Source: Halomonas alkaliantarctica | Lineage (GTDB): Bacteria > Pseudomonadota > Gammaproteobacteria > Pseudomonadales > Halomonadaceae | Direction: 5' to 3' | Assembly: GCF_029854215.1 (NCBI RefSeq) | Contig: NZ_CP122961.1 | Coordinates: 3,720,001 to 3,784,000 of the forward strand | Length of the DNA: 64,000 bases | Made by a program: the position numbers and the translations under genes | Part shown: one piece after another, positions 10,750 to 19,346 of the stretch | How the letters are laid out: the number at the start of each line of letters is the position of its first letter | Position numbering within the stretch: the stretch's first letter is position 1 | The notes under the pieces: model-generated | Databases searched by the model: none | What the model saw: the letters and a program-made list of their open reading frames with translations, nothing else | Told to the model about the DNA's origin: nothing

Positions 10750-11844
10750 TTAAAGCCCCTGCTCTTTTTCCCACGGGGTTACCCTGGTTTCCGTGGTTAA
10801 ACGGTGGGCGCCGGCCGCCACAATACGGTCACCTGCAGATAAATCACCGGTCACTTCAAGCCCCTGGGAGGTTAAGGTACCTACTTCAACAGGCACCGCC
10901 TCTACCCGATGGGGTTCAATGAAGCGCCATACTTGGGCCTGTTCGGGATTGTCGCCAGAATAGCTCACGGCATCCGGAGGAAGGCGCCAAAGCGGGGCAG
11001 TTTGAGCGGTTTGCAGCGCGCTCAAATCCAAGCGCACGTTGGCGCTCATACCGTCTAAAAGAGTGATATCGTCCGGCTGGGGAAGCGTTAAAGTGACTTC
11101 ATACGCCAAACTCTGTGCGCTGGCTTGGGTGGTGTAAGACGCTAGCTGGGCGAGATAAGGCTTGTCGCTCTTGCCAAAACGTACTTCAAATGCCAACGCA
11201 TCACCGAAGGGGGCTCCATTACTTCGCGGTATGCGCTGCACGATCTGTTCGGGCAGATGAAACACCACGTCTAACTGCCCTGGTTGCTGAATCACCGCAA
11301 CCGTTTCTTGCACCTGAACAATCTGACGGTTATCCACAGGTACTTGGGCAATCACACCATCGTAAGGAGCGCGTAACTTTGTGTGCTCGACCTGCTCTTG
11401 GGCCTGCTCAAAGGTAGCCCGAGCAGCCCGCCACTCACTTTCTGACTGGTCAAACTGAGATTGGCTGACCGCTCCACGCTGCAGGGTATAGCGCATGCGT
11501 TCCAGCGTTGCCTCAGCTAGCTGCAGGCGCGAACGAGCGCTGTCCAATTCACTTTGGACATTCCGATCATCAATGCGCGCAATCACCTCACCCTCACTCA
11601 CCCGTTGGCCGGGGCTCACATTGAGCTCCAATAATTCCCCGGCCATACGGAATGACAAATTGCTGCGCGTAGAGGCTTCCACCCGCGCGGGAAACTGACG
11701 TAAAGCCGCAGCATTTGCCGACTGCAATGTCATCAATTTTACCGGCCGTATGGCATCAGTCGACTGCGCCTGGGGTTGCTCACAGCCCGTTAGCACGAGT
11801 AGAGCCAGCATGGCGGGCAGTAAACGGAGAAGAATAGCGGGCAC
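10750..11844 (-). CDS. RND efflux periplasmic adaptor lipoprotein
   Basis: Membrane-fusion protein of 364 residues that links the pump to an outer-membrane channel. The N-terminus is a lipoprotein signal (hydrophobic stretch ending LVLTGC, lipidated Cys near residue 21). The barrel-sandwich/lipoyl segments flank an alpha-helical hairpin: an early half with PGQRVSEGEVIARID and a second half with LRAPYDGVIAQVPV. The start is GTG, with AGGAG six bases upstream. It is first in a two-gene operon with the RND permease and reads away from the palindromic operator shared with the TetR gene. Confidence 0.92.
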   Translation of the reverse strand: MPAILLRLLPAMLALLVLTGCEQPQAQSTDAIRPVKLMTLQSANAAALRQFPARVEASTRSNLSFRMAGELLELNVSPGQRVSEGEVIARIDDRNVQSELDSARSRLQLAEATLERMRYTLQRGAVSQSQFDQSESEWRAARATFEQAQEQVEHTKLRAPYDGVIAQVPVDNRQIVQVQETVAVIQQPGQLDVVFHLPEQIVQRIPRSNGAPFGDALAFEVRFGKSDKPYLAQLASYTTQASAQSLAYEVTLTLPQPDDITLLDGMSANVRLDLSALQTAQTAPLWRLPPDAVSYSGDNPEQAQVWRFIEPHRVEAVPVEVGTLTSQGLEVTGDLSAGDRIVAAGAHRLTTETRVTPWEKEQGL

Positions 11845-11915
11845 GAGCAGCTCCTTGATGGCGGTCAGTAAGAATTTTCAAACCTGCATTCTGAATATAC
11901 ATTGAGTAATATAGC

Positions 11916-11949
11916 CACTTCACTGACATTCGTGAATGTCAGTGAAGTG
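11916..11949. promoter_or_regulatory. Perfect 34-bp palindrome, operator of the TetR regulator
   Basis: Two perfect 16-base arms (CACTTCACTGACATTC and its complement) are separated by two bases between the divergent adaptor and TetR genes. The central ACATTCGTGAATGT differs by one base from the core of the E. coli AcrR operator as I remember it (ACATTTGTGAATGT). A TATAAT box (11950-11955) for the TetR gene abuts the palindrome. A possible -10 for the pump operon (TATATT on the minus strand, 11894-11899) places its -35 inside the left arm. Binding should therefore repress both directions. Confidence 0.88.
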
Positions 11950-12024
11950 TATAATAATCACCGTGCGGCGACTTTGCTATTTATCAGTGTCAAAATGCCG
12001 CTAATTCTATTAACAGGAGCCGCC

Positions 12025-12666
12025 ATGTCCCGTCGTAAGGCTGACGCTGAGCGTACCCGAGAAACCATTCTGGATGCGGCAGAAACCACCTTTTTAGCCC
12101 AAGGCGTTTCGCGTACCACCTTGGCACACATTGCCCAGACTGCGGGGGTGACGCGAGGGGCCATTTATTGGCACTTTGAAGACAAAGCCGCACTGTTTGA
12201 TGCACTCCTGGAACGCGTACGTGTCCCTCTGGATGAAATTGTCGATGAGGTGGTGGAGCGACTAGGCTCAGCACCGGCAGACTGTTTACGCGAAATTGCT
12301 CTACGCTCGCTGGCGGCCATTTCCCACGACCTACCACTGCAGAGAGCAGCCACCATCGTGCTGCACCGTTGCGAGAAACTGGAAGAGGAGCACCCGCGGA
12401 TTTGCATGATTACTCGACTCTCTGAGCACGCCGAGGCACGAGTAGAGCAATTGTTTGAACAGGCCCAAGTAGCTGGCACTTTACGCGCAGACCTAACACC
12501 GGCCAGCGCCCGACGCCAATTTCATGGCTTTTTGATTGGCGTTTGCTTCGACTGGCTTCAGGATCCCCAGCAGCATTCTCTGGCGGATGAGAGCAGCGGT
12601 ATCGTGGAAACATTAATGCGTGGTTTATTTAACACGCAAACTGTACGAACCTGCTCCCCATTTTAA
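12025..12666 (+). CDS. TetR-family repressor, AcrR/TtgR type
   Basis: DNA-binding repressor of 213 residues, the normal AcrR/TtgR length. The N-terminal helix-turn-helix is clear (FLAQGVSRTTLAHIAQTAGV, then RGAIYWHFEDKAALFDAL), followed by a helical ligand-binding domain. The reading frame stays open for 41 more codons upstream, but AGGAG stands directly before the ATG at 12025 and the family pattern starts there. The upstream stretch is operator and promoter DNA. It is divergent from the RND operon and probably represses it and itself until a hydrophobic drug or solvent binds. Confidence 0.9.
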   Translation: MSRRKADAERTRETILDAAETTFLAQGVSRTTLAHIAQTAGVTRGAIYWHFEDKAALFDALLERVRVPLDEIVDEVVERLGSAPADCLREIALRSLAAISHDLPLQRAATIVLHRCEKLEEEHPRICMITRLSEHAEARVEQLFEQAQVAGTLRADLTPASARRQFHGFLIGVCFDWLQDPQQHSLADESSGIVETLMRGLFNTQTVRTCSPF

Positions 12667-12700
12667 TTAACGCGTTGATCACTAAAGGTATTTAAATCAC

Positions 12701-13603
12701 TTAGTCCACATTCATCTCGCGAGGGGCGATAAAGTGTTCAGCTAATATGGCGCTCATAGGTACATTAAGCGTAACGTCTTTGCCAGGAAGAGGTTGCTGA
12801 AACCATCGTTCGTAAAGCAACGGCATTTCCGCACTGGTATAAATATGTTCGAGGGCCTTATTGACCTCTGCTGCAAAAGCATCGTCGCCCAATTGCATTA
12901 AAAAACCGAGTGGCTCTATTGAGGTAATCGCTTCTTCGGAAAGCGCGTAAGTGTCAGGATGCTCGGACTCGGCAATCATTGTGCTCAGTAATATATCATC
13001 CATGGCGAAGGCCGCTACGCGGCCATCAGTGACTAAGTCAAACGCTTCCTGCAATGTGTCGACTGGCACAACCGACAAGTTTAGTTGCCGTTCCCGATTG
13101 ACCTGGTTGATCTGGCTAACATTAACGGTGCCCCTAGCTACGCTCACGCTTCGCCCAGCCAAGTCCTCCAAGGTGGTAAATCCATTCTCTTTCAGGGCCA
13201 CATAATGCACCGAGACAAAGAAATGGCTCAGTGCAAACTGCGCACTCTGCCGGCGCTCTTGGGTATTAGTGCTGGCATTACACTCAATATCGATATCGCC
13301 GCTATTGAGCAGTTGTACCCGGTTACTGGGTGTACGATACACATAGGCTATCTCAAGAGAAGGCAGCCCCAGTTGCACTTGCAGCTGTTCCGCTAAGCGT
13401 TGACAGATATCGATAGAGTAACCGACGACGTTACCCTGCTCATCTAAATAAGAGAATGGTGCCGTATCACCATAGCCAACCCTTAACACGCCGGTTGCTT
13501 CTATGCGCTCAAGCGAATCGATAGGCATCTCTGCCTGCGCTCCCCCTCCACCAGACATCATTACCATTAAACTACACCACACAAGCAATAAACTTCGGCG
13601 CAT
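12701..13603 (-). CDS. Periplasmic amino-acid-type solute-binding protein (copy 1)
   Basis: Extracellular solute-binding protein family 3, 300 residues, with a signal peptide (cleavage near AQA-EM). The fold is signalled by GVLRVGYGDTAPFSYLDEQG, by GYSIDICQRLAEQL and by GDIDIECNASTNTQERR near residue 107. It is a clear paralogue of the gene just upstream; both share the DxECxxxTNTxERR segment. GAGGAGG precedes the ATG and overlaps the stop of the upstream gene. No ABC permease or ATPase is nearby. Instead both binding proteins follow a membrane diguanylate cyclase, so a sensing role is more likely than transport. The ligand is not predictable. Confidence 0.9.
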   Translation of the reverse strand: MRRSLLLVWCSLMVMMSGGGGAQAEMPIDSLERIEATGVLRVGYGDTAPFSYLDEQGNVVGYSIDICQRLAEQLQVQLGLPSLEIAYVYRTPSNRVQLLNSGDIDIECNASTNTQERRQSAQFALSHFFVSVHYVALKENGFTTLEDLAGRSVSVARGTVNVSQINQVNRERQLNLSVVPVDTLQEAFDLVTDGRVAAFAMDDILLSTMIAESEHPDTYALSEEAITSIEPLGFLMQLGDDAFAAEVNKALEHIYTSAEMPLLYERWFQQPLPGKDVTLNVPMSAILAEHFIAPREMNVD

Positions 13604-13615
13604 AACGCACCTCCT

Positions 13616-14509
13616 CTACTCTGTGTACTGCTCAGGATTGGCGAAAATAGCGGCAAGCGCTGGCGTTAGCGGCAAGTTCAATACCCGGTTATCAGGAGGG
13701 AGTGGCTGTAAAAACCATTTTTCATAAAGCGTCTGAATGGTTTTACTCTGATAAATATTACGCAGTTCCTTATTTACCAGCTCAACAAAAAAAGGATCAT
13801 CAGGCGGCATCATTAAGCCATAGGGCTCGGCACTACTCAGTGTTGCCTGGGAAACATGAAAAGCAGCAGGGTCAGGCGCAGATGAAACCAAACCAGCTAA
13901 CAAAATACCATCCATCACAAACGCCGAAGCCTGCCCGGAGGCGACCATATTAAAGGCTTCTTCATGGTTCCGGCTGAGCATTACCGATATATTGAGCCCC
14001 TCGGTGCGATTAAGCTCGTTAAGCTGGGCAATATTGATAGTGCCCGTGGTAGATACCACGCTACGACCCGCTAGATCCTGCAAGCTGTCCATGTGCTGCC
14101 CGGCGAGAGATACGCAGCGCGTTGCGGTTAGAAAATGAGGGTACGAAAAAGCGGCTTGACGACGACGCTCGGGGGTATTGGTGGTCACGCCGCACTCGAT
14201 ATCCACGTCGCCATTACGCACTAATATAAATCGATTTGCAGGGGTTACCGGTACATAAGTTACCTTGAGTTCACCTAGGCCCAAGGTTTCCTCCAGACCT
14301 TCAATGACATTTAGACACAGGTCGATCGCATAGCCTGTCGGTTGGTCGTTAACCAGGTAGGAGAAGGGGACTTCGCTGGTGCGATGACCAATAGCAATCT
14401 CACTAGTCGACGCAATACGCGACAACGTTGGTGACGAGGCTATCTCCTCACTAGCAGCGGCGCCTTGCCACATCGCACTAGTCACTAATAACGCTATTAG
14501 CCACTTCAT
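13616..14509 (-). CDS. Periplasmic amino-acid-type solute-binding protein (copy 2)
   Basis: Second family 3 binding protein, 297 residues, with a signal peptide (cleavage near AAA-SEE). Recognisable segments are VPFSYLVNDQPTGYAIDLCL, GDVDIECGVTTNTPERRR and the C-terminal YEKWFLQPLPP, each with a counterpart in copy 1. Only four bases separate its start from the stop of the diguanylate cyclase gene, and 12 bases separate its stop from copy 1. The three genes therefore form one operon. Divergence of the two copies suggests different ligands or a heteromeric sensor. Confidence 0.9.
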   Translation of the reverse strand: MKWLIALLVTSAMWQGAAASEEIASSPTLSRIASTSEIAIGHRTSEVPFSYLVNDQPTGYAIDLCLNVIEGLEETLGLGELKVTYVPVTPANRFILVRNGDVDIECGVTTNTPERRRQAAFSYPHFLTATRCVSLAGQHMDSLQDLAGRSVVSTTGTINIAQLNELNRTEGLNISVMLSRNHEEAFNMVASGQASAFVMDGILLAGLVSSAPDPAAFHVSQATLSSAEPYGLMMPPDDPFFVELVNKELRNIYQSKTIQTLYEKWFLQPLPPDNRVLNLPLTPALAAIFANPEQYTE

Positions 14510-14513
14510 AGGC

Positions 14514-15959
14514 TTACCTTTGTTCGCTGATCCCCAAATTCATTGTCATCCCTGATTCATAGAGCATATAGCGGTCACGCCCTTTCGCCTTGGCCGCATA
14601 GAGCGCCAGATCTGCGTGGCGTAGCAAGTCATGGCTATTGCGGCCATCGACGGGCGCGGTTGCAATGCCAACACTCACTCCAATGTTAATTTCCTGGCTA
14701 TCAAACTGATACGGTTCACGTAGAGTAGACACAATCGCTTCTGCCAGCACTTTTGCCTCACTGGTGGCACTACGCACAACGCGTTGAATGATGGCAAACT
14801 CATCGCCACCAAGGCGCGCCACCAAATCATTGTGGTTCAGCAGTTTCTGTACCCGCTGACTGACTTCAACTAACAGAGCATCCCCCGCCGCGTGCCCAAG
14901 GCTATCGTTTACTGCTTTAAAATGGTCAAGATCAAACAGCATGACATTAAATACGTCACCTTGAAGCATTGAGTGCAACGCGGTTTTTAAAGCGTTGTTT
15001 AATTGCACGCGGTTGGGCAGTTTGGTCAGCTCATCATGATGAGCAAGGTGCTGAAAGCGCAGAGCTTCGTCTTTAACTTCAAGTAAGTGTTCACGCTCAA
15101 TGACTTTCTTACGAAGCGCGTCTATGGCCTTTGCCATCCGGCCAATCTCATCGTTTCGGTCGGTATATGGCGTGCTGTCAGCGGTCTGGTTTTTAGCGAT
15201 TGCGGTAAGCGATCTAATTAATACCGGCACAGGTGTGAATAACTGACGCATCAAAATAGTGACTAGCAGGGCTGTCGCGACCAATACCACCATTAGCGCT
15301 ATAAACGCTTTGCTGACCAGATCATCACGCATCTGATATAGCCCCGTTTTCTGGCCTATAGTGGCTATTAGAACGCCTAACAGTTGTCCATTAGAAGTAA
15401 CAATGGGCAATGAGCTAATGAAGTGCTCTTCACCGCCAATGCTGGCAAATCCAACATAAAAATCAGCGGCATCCGATGCTGTATGCCACGTATTGTTCTC
15501 CAGATTGGATGGTGAGTCTGATGGTGTATTAAGTGCATCGGCCACGATGGTGAAGCCCTCTGAAGACGTCGCGAACAGCCATACGTTGTTACGTGTCTGT
15601 GCACTTGCCAGCGCCAATACATCAATCGGACTAAACCCAGTTTCCAGAACCGACTCTTCATCGCCTATCGGGCGCTGGGAAATGATATGCGTGACTTGCC
15701 CAGTGCCATCTGTCTTCACTGCCACGGACGTATAAATACGCCTGATAGTCGCGCTCACTATCTGGGCATTCACCTGCGCTTCGCGCATCCACTGCTCCCG
15801 AGCCCCGCGCTCAACCATAAAAAAACCTGACAGCGACCCCGTTAAATACGCAAACAGCACGCCCATCAGCATAAACATCACCACCTTACCCACCAGGGTA
15901 TGATGCCAAGGAAGTTTAGCCGCAGGTAGTGAAACACTCCTATGCTGGGGTTCTGGCAT
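14514..15959 (-). CDS. Membrane diguanylate cyclase with Cache-like periplasmic sensor, HAMP and GGDEF
   Basis: Predicted to make cyclic di-GMP from GTP in response to a periplasmic signal. Of 481 residues, a membrane helix lies near 25-47, a periplasmic Cache-like domain near 48-200, a second helix near 205-228, then HAMP, a short coiled coil and the cyclase domain (about 310-470) with intact ARLGGDEFAII. The inhibitory I-site RxxD before GGDEF is altered: the equivalent residues are NHND, so product inhibition is probably lost. No EAL domain follows. It is the first gene of an operon with two periplasmic binding proteins, which may feed it signals. Confidence 0.93.
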   Translation of the reverse strand: MPEPQHRSVSLPAAKLPWHHTLVGKVVMFMLMGVLFAYLTGSLSGFFMVERGAREQWMREAQVNAQIVSATIRRIYTSVAVKTDGTGQVTHIISQRPIGDEESVLETGFSPIDVLALASAQTRNNVWLFATSSEGFTIVADALNTPSDSPSNLENNTWHTASDAADFYVGFASIGGEEHFISSLPIVTSNGQLLGVLIATIGQKTGLYQMRDDLVSKAFIALMVVLVATALLVTILMRQLFTPVPVLIRSLTAIAKNQTADSTPYTDRNDEIGRMAKAIDALRKKVIEREHLLEVKDEALRFQHLAHHDELTKLPNRVQLNNALKTALHSMLQGDVFNVMLFDLDHFKAVNDSLGHAAGDALLVEVSQRVQKLLNHNDLVARLGGDEFAIIQRVVRSATSEAKVLAEAIVSTLREPYQFDSQEINIGVSVGIATAPVDGRNSHDLLRHADLALYAAKAKGRDRYMLYESGMTMNLGISEQR

Positions 15960-16172
15960 CTACTCCGGTTCCTTCATGGCTATAGCTGCAGTGGGCCTAT
16001 TTATTAGCTGTAATCGCAACGAACAATTGTTGCTTGAACAGTTTTTTTGACCACTCTTTTCTTCGGCAAGCGTATAAATTAAATTAGGCTTTAATTGCTA
16101 AAGTATCATTAAAAAGAGCTAGAATGTCTTATGAAAATTACACGCGTAATCATTCTTATTGATCTAGGCTTT

Positions 16173-16189
16173 TTGGCATATCTCTTGCT
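16173..16189 (+). promoter_or_regulatory. Sigma-54-type promoter of codBA
   Basis: The sequence TTGGCATATCTCTTGCT has the -24 GG (16175-16176) and -12 GC (16187-16188) separated by exactly ten bases, and matches TGGCAC-N5-TTGCW at all but one consensus position. The start of transcription would be near 16200, giving a leader of about 35 bases. Nitrogen-limitation control through NtrC fits cytosine as a nitrogen source. I see no textbook NtrC site upstream; an inverted repeat ATTAC-N4-GTAAT at 16136-16149 is a candidate activator site. Confidence 0.72.
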
Positions 16190-16234
16190 TCGTAAGTAGC
16201 TTACAGGTTCGCTTACTTATGTTAGGAGAACGTG

Positions 16235-17500
16235 ATGCAAACGTCGGATTACCCTCTTAGTGAAGTCCCTACCAGCGCCCGCAAGGGCCTGCTTTCTACC
16301 TCGGCAGTATTGCTTGGATTTACGTTTTTCACCGCCACCATGTGGGCGGGCGGCACGTTAGGCCAAGCCTTTTCGATTGGCCAACTGCTATGGATCATAG
16401 TGATTGGCAACTTGCTGCTGGGGATGTATGCGGCAGCCCTCGCCTATATTGCGTGTAAAAGCGGGCTCAATTCGGTGTTGATGGGGCGCTTCTGCTTCGG
16501 CGAGAAAGGCAGCAAACTTTCTGATTTTATTCTCGGTTTCACCCAGATTGGCTGGTACGCCTGGGGCACCGCCACGATTGCCTTAGTATTAGTACGCACC
16601 ACCGGGATGCCTGAATGGTTGGAAATCCCCTTAATGGTGCTCTTTGGGTTTGGTTTCTGCGTGACCGCCATGATTGGCTACAAGGGGATGGATTGGCTGT
16701 CGCGCTTTGCCGTCCCCGCGATGATGCTGTTTATCTTAATTAGCCTGTTCACCGGCCTAGTGGATGTGCGTGGCTTTGCGGGCCTGAGCCAGCAAACGCC
16801 CACGGAAAGCATGAGCGTGGCGGCGGCGATTACCGTCATCATTGGTACCTTTATCAGCGGCGGCACCCAAGCGACCAACTGGAGCCGCTTCTCCAAAACG
16901 CCGAAAATTGCCGTGATCGCGACACTGGCGGCCTTTTTTGTGGGTAACGGCTTAATGGTGCTAACGGGGGCACTCGGCACCATGATTTACCAGCAGGCGG
17001 ATATCGTGGATGTGTTGATCGCCCAGGGGTTTGTCACCATTGCCGTGCTGATGCTGTTTCTGAATATCTGGACGACCCAGGACAACACCATTTATAACTT
17101 CGCCGTGGCGGGCTGCAATTTACTGCGCACCGAAAAGCGTCGGCTGGTCACGGTAGGCGGCGCGGCGATTGGCACTGTACTGGCGGTGGGCGGCATGTAT
17201 AACCTGCTAATTCCCTTTCTAGTGCTACTCGGCACCTTTATACCACCCATGGGCGGGGTGATCATGGCGGACTTCTGGCTCAAGCATAAAGGCCGCTACC
17301 CCGCATTGGATAAAGCACAACTACCCGACTTCAACCGCAGAGGGTTAGCCGCCTATGCCATCGGTGCAGGCGCGGCTTACTTTTCCCCGTTACTCCCCCC
17401 GCTGGTGGGCGTGGCGGTGGCAGCGGGTAGCTACGCCGTGCTGCTACGTTTAAACCACGCAACGCTAAGCGATACGCTTCCCTCTACTGCCAAACAATAA
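16235..17500 (+). CDS. codB: Cytosine permease, NCS1 family
   Basis: Inner-membrane nucleobase:cation symporter of 421 residues with about twelve hydrophobic segments. The N-terminal region has the NCS1 pattern around TMWAGGTLGQAFSIGQLLW; AGGTQATNWSRFSKTPK-like sequence near residue 210 is also typical of CodB. A GTG at 16232 precedes the ATG at 16235; AGGAG at 16224-16228 is best spaced for the ATG. The cytosine deaminase gene follows 17 bases downstream, fixing the substrate as cytosine with good confidence. A sigma-54 promoter lies upstream. Confidence 0.93.
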   Translation: MQTSDYPLSEVPTSARKGLLSTSAVLLGFTFFTATMWAGGTLGQAFSIGQLLWIIVIGNLLLGMYAAALAYIACKSGLNSVLMGRFCFGEKGSKLSDFILGFTQIGWYAWGTATIALVLVRTTGMPEWLEIPLMVLFGFGFCVTAMIGYKGMDWLSRFAVPAMMLFILISLFTGLVDVRGFAGLSQQTPTESMSVAAAITVIIGTFISGGTQATNWSRFSKTPKIAVIATLAAFFVGNGLMVLTGALGTMIYQQADIVDVLIAQGFVTIAVLMLFLNIWTTQDNTIYNFAVAGCNLLRTEKRRLVTVGGAAIGTVLAVGGMYNLLIPFLVLLGTFIPPMGGVIMADFWLKHKGRYPALDKAQLPDFNRRGLAAYAIGAGAAYFSPLLPPLVGVAVAAGSYAVLLRLNHATLSDTLPSTAKQ

Positions 17501-17517
17501 GTGAGCCCCTGTTTTAT

Positions 17518-18771
17518 ATGAGCATGCAAATTATCAACGCCCGCCTACGCCAGCGCCCTGAGCTTTACCGACTTGAGATTGAGAATGGCACGTTTGCGGC
17601 GATTACCGTTCAAGACGCGCCGCAAACAGCCAGCGAAGGACAGATTGATGCGGGCGCCAAGCTCGTATGTGCCCCCTTTATTGAGCCACACATTCATCTG
17701 GATGCAGCCCTAACGGCGGGAGAGCCAAGCTGGAACCAGAGCGGCACGCTGTTTGAAGGCATTGAGCGTTGGGGCGAGCGGAAGCCCATGCTCACCGAAG
17801 CGGACATTCGCGAGCGAGCGCTAAAAACGCTTAACTTGTTGATCGGCAATGGCGTTCAATTTGTACGCACTCACGCCGATACCAGTGACCCCAGCCTTAT
17901 TGGGCTTAAAACCCTGTGTGCTTTGCGCGATGAACTGAAAGATAAAATCGACATACAGGTGGTCGCCTTCCCGCAAGACGGCCTGCTCTCTTACCCCGGC
18001 GGCGAAAAGCTAATGGAGGAGGCATTGGAGTTCGGCGCCGATGTGGTAGGTGGTATTCCCCACTTCGAATACACCCGCGAGCTGGGCGTGGCCTCCATGA
18101 AGCGGGTAGTCGAACTGGCAATCAAGTACGACCGCTTGGTGGATGTACATTGCGACGAAATTGACGACCCTAACTCGCGCTTTCTTGAAGTGCTCGCCTG
18201 CGAAGCGCTGTTTAACGATTTAGGCAGCCTCGTTACCGCCAGCCACACCACGGCGATGCACTCCTACGACAACGCCTACTGCTCAAAGCTGTTTCTGCTG
18301 CTTAAACGCTCGGGCATCAACTTTGTTTCCTGCCCCACCGAAAGCATTCACCTGCAAGGGCGCTTCGATACCTACCCCAAACGCCGCGGTGTTACTCGCG
18401 TAAAAGAACTCAACGAAGCAGGCATTAATGTCTGCTTTGCCGAGGACTCCATCTTCGACCCCTGGTACTCCCTGGGTAATGGCAAGCTACTGCGCACGCT
18501 GGATTTTGGCCTGCATATCTGCCAGATGATGGGCTATCAGGACTTCAGCCAGGCGCTTTCACTCATTACTGACAACAGCGCCCGCACGCTCAATATTGAA
18601 GCGCGTTACGGTATTGAAGTAGGCAAACCCGCCAGTTTCAATCTGCTGGAGGGCGAGGATGACTACAGCGTGCTGCGTAATCAAGGCGAGGTGCTGCTTT
18701 CGGTGCGCCACGGCGAGGTCATTATGCAGCGGGAGCCGGCCAAGATCGTCACCCCTCTGTGGCTTGGCTAA
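17518..18771 (+). CDS. codA: Cytosine deaminase
   Basis: Metal-dependent deaminase converting cytosine to uracil and ammonia in the cytoplasm. At 417 residues it is close to E. coli CodA. Metal-site motifs are visible: the HxH in FIEPHIHLDAAL near residue 62, VDVHCDEIDD near 215, ASHTTAMHSYDNAY near 245, and the aspartate in CFAEDSIFDPW near 315. The gene follows codB and is probably co-transcribed; its ribosome site is weak, so coupling to codB translation is likely. The uracil formed can enter the reductive pathway encoded at 528-5611. Confidence 0.94.
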   Translation: MSMQIINARLRQRPELYRLEIENGTFAAITVQDAPQTASEGQIDAGAKLVCAPFIEPHIHLDAALTAGEPSWNQSGTLFEGIERWGERKPMLTEADIRERALKTLNLLIGNGVQFVRTHADTSDPSLIGLKTLCALRDELKDKIDIQVVAFPQDGLLSYPGGEKLMEEALEFGADVVGGIPHFEYTRELGVASMKRVVELAIKYDRLVDVHCDEIDDPNSRFLEVLACEALFNDLGSLVTASHTTAMHSYDNAYCSKLFLLLKRSGINFVSCPTESIHLQGRFDTYPKRRGVTRVKELNEAGINVCFAEDSIFDPWYSLGNGKLLRTLDFGLHICQMMGYQDFSQALSLITDNSARTLNIEARYGIEVGKPASFNLLEGEDDYSVLRNQGEVLLSVRHGEVIMQREPAKIVTPLWLG

Positions 18772-18848
18772 TGCATCAGCAGCACGTTAGATTATCTATT
18801 TAACCGTCGAACGTTACCGACAGGTGTTAATAAGCGAGGGACTGCATA

Positions 18849-19325
18849 ATGGGCATCGAAACCGTTCGCCAATTTTTTGCCGAGCACGCGCCGGATATCA
18901 ACATCGAAGTACTTGAAACCAGCACCGCCACGGTACAACTGGCCGCCGACGCCCACGGCGTAGCACCAGGGCAAATCGCCAAAACCCTGGCTTTCAAAGT
19001 CGGTGAAAAGCCGCTATTGATTGTGGCCAGTGGCGATGCGCGTATCGACAACCGCAAAATTCGCGATACCTTCGGCGGCAAGGCCAAAATGCTCGACGCC
19101 CAGACGGTGATGGAACTCACCAGCCACCCGGTTGGCGGCGTTTGTCCCTTTGGCCTCGCCACCGATCTGCCGATTTACTGCGATGAATCGCTCCACGCCT
19201 ATGACGAAGTGCTGCCCGCCGCTGGCTCACCCAACAGCGCCGTGCGCCTGAGCCCCAAGCGACTGGCTGAGCTGGTCAACGCCGAGTGGGTGGATGTGTG
19301 TAAGTTGCCAGAAAATGCCACTTAA
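18849..19325 (+). CDS. YbaK/prolyl-tRNA-synthetase-associated domain protein, putative aminoacyl-tRNA deacylase
   Basis: Small single-domain protein of 158 residues of the YbaK/EbsC family, which hydrolyses mischarged tRNAs in trans (for example Cys-tRNA-Pro). Supporting segments are QIAKTLAFKVGEKPLLIVASGD with the conserved lysine near residue 46, and HPVGGVCPFGL near residue 97. GAGGGA lies upstream of the ATG. It is closer to stand-alone YeaK/EbsC-like proteins than to YbaK itself; the exact tRNA specificity is not predictable. It follows codA by 77 bases and may or may not share its transcript. Confidence 0.82.
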   Translation: MGIETVRQFFAEHAPDINIEVLETSTATVQLAADAHGVAPGQIAKTLAFKVGEKPLLIVASGDARIDNRKIRDTFGGKAKMLDAQTVMELTSHPVGGVCPFGLATDLPIYCDESLHAYDEVLPAAGSPNSAVRLSPKRLAELVNAEWVDVCKLPENAT

Positions 19326-19346
19326 GCACGCATCTATAACCTTTTA

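Noticed and set aside
11902-12024. N-terminal extension of the TetR gene
   Set aside because: It would cover the palindromic operator and its own -10 box; the ATG at 12025 has the ribosome site and the family N-terminus.
16047-16053. TTGACCA, a half of the E. coli RutR operator, upstream of codB
   Set aside because: The second half (TGGTCAA after two bases) is absent. A single heptamer is expected by chance; no full palindrome was found upstream of the pyrimidine genes either.
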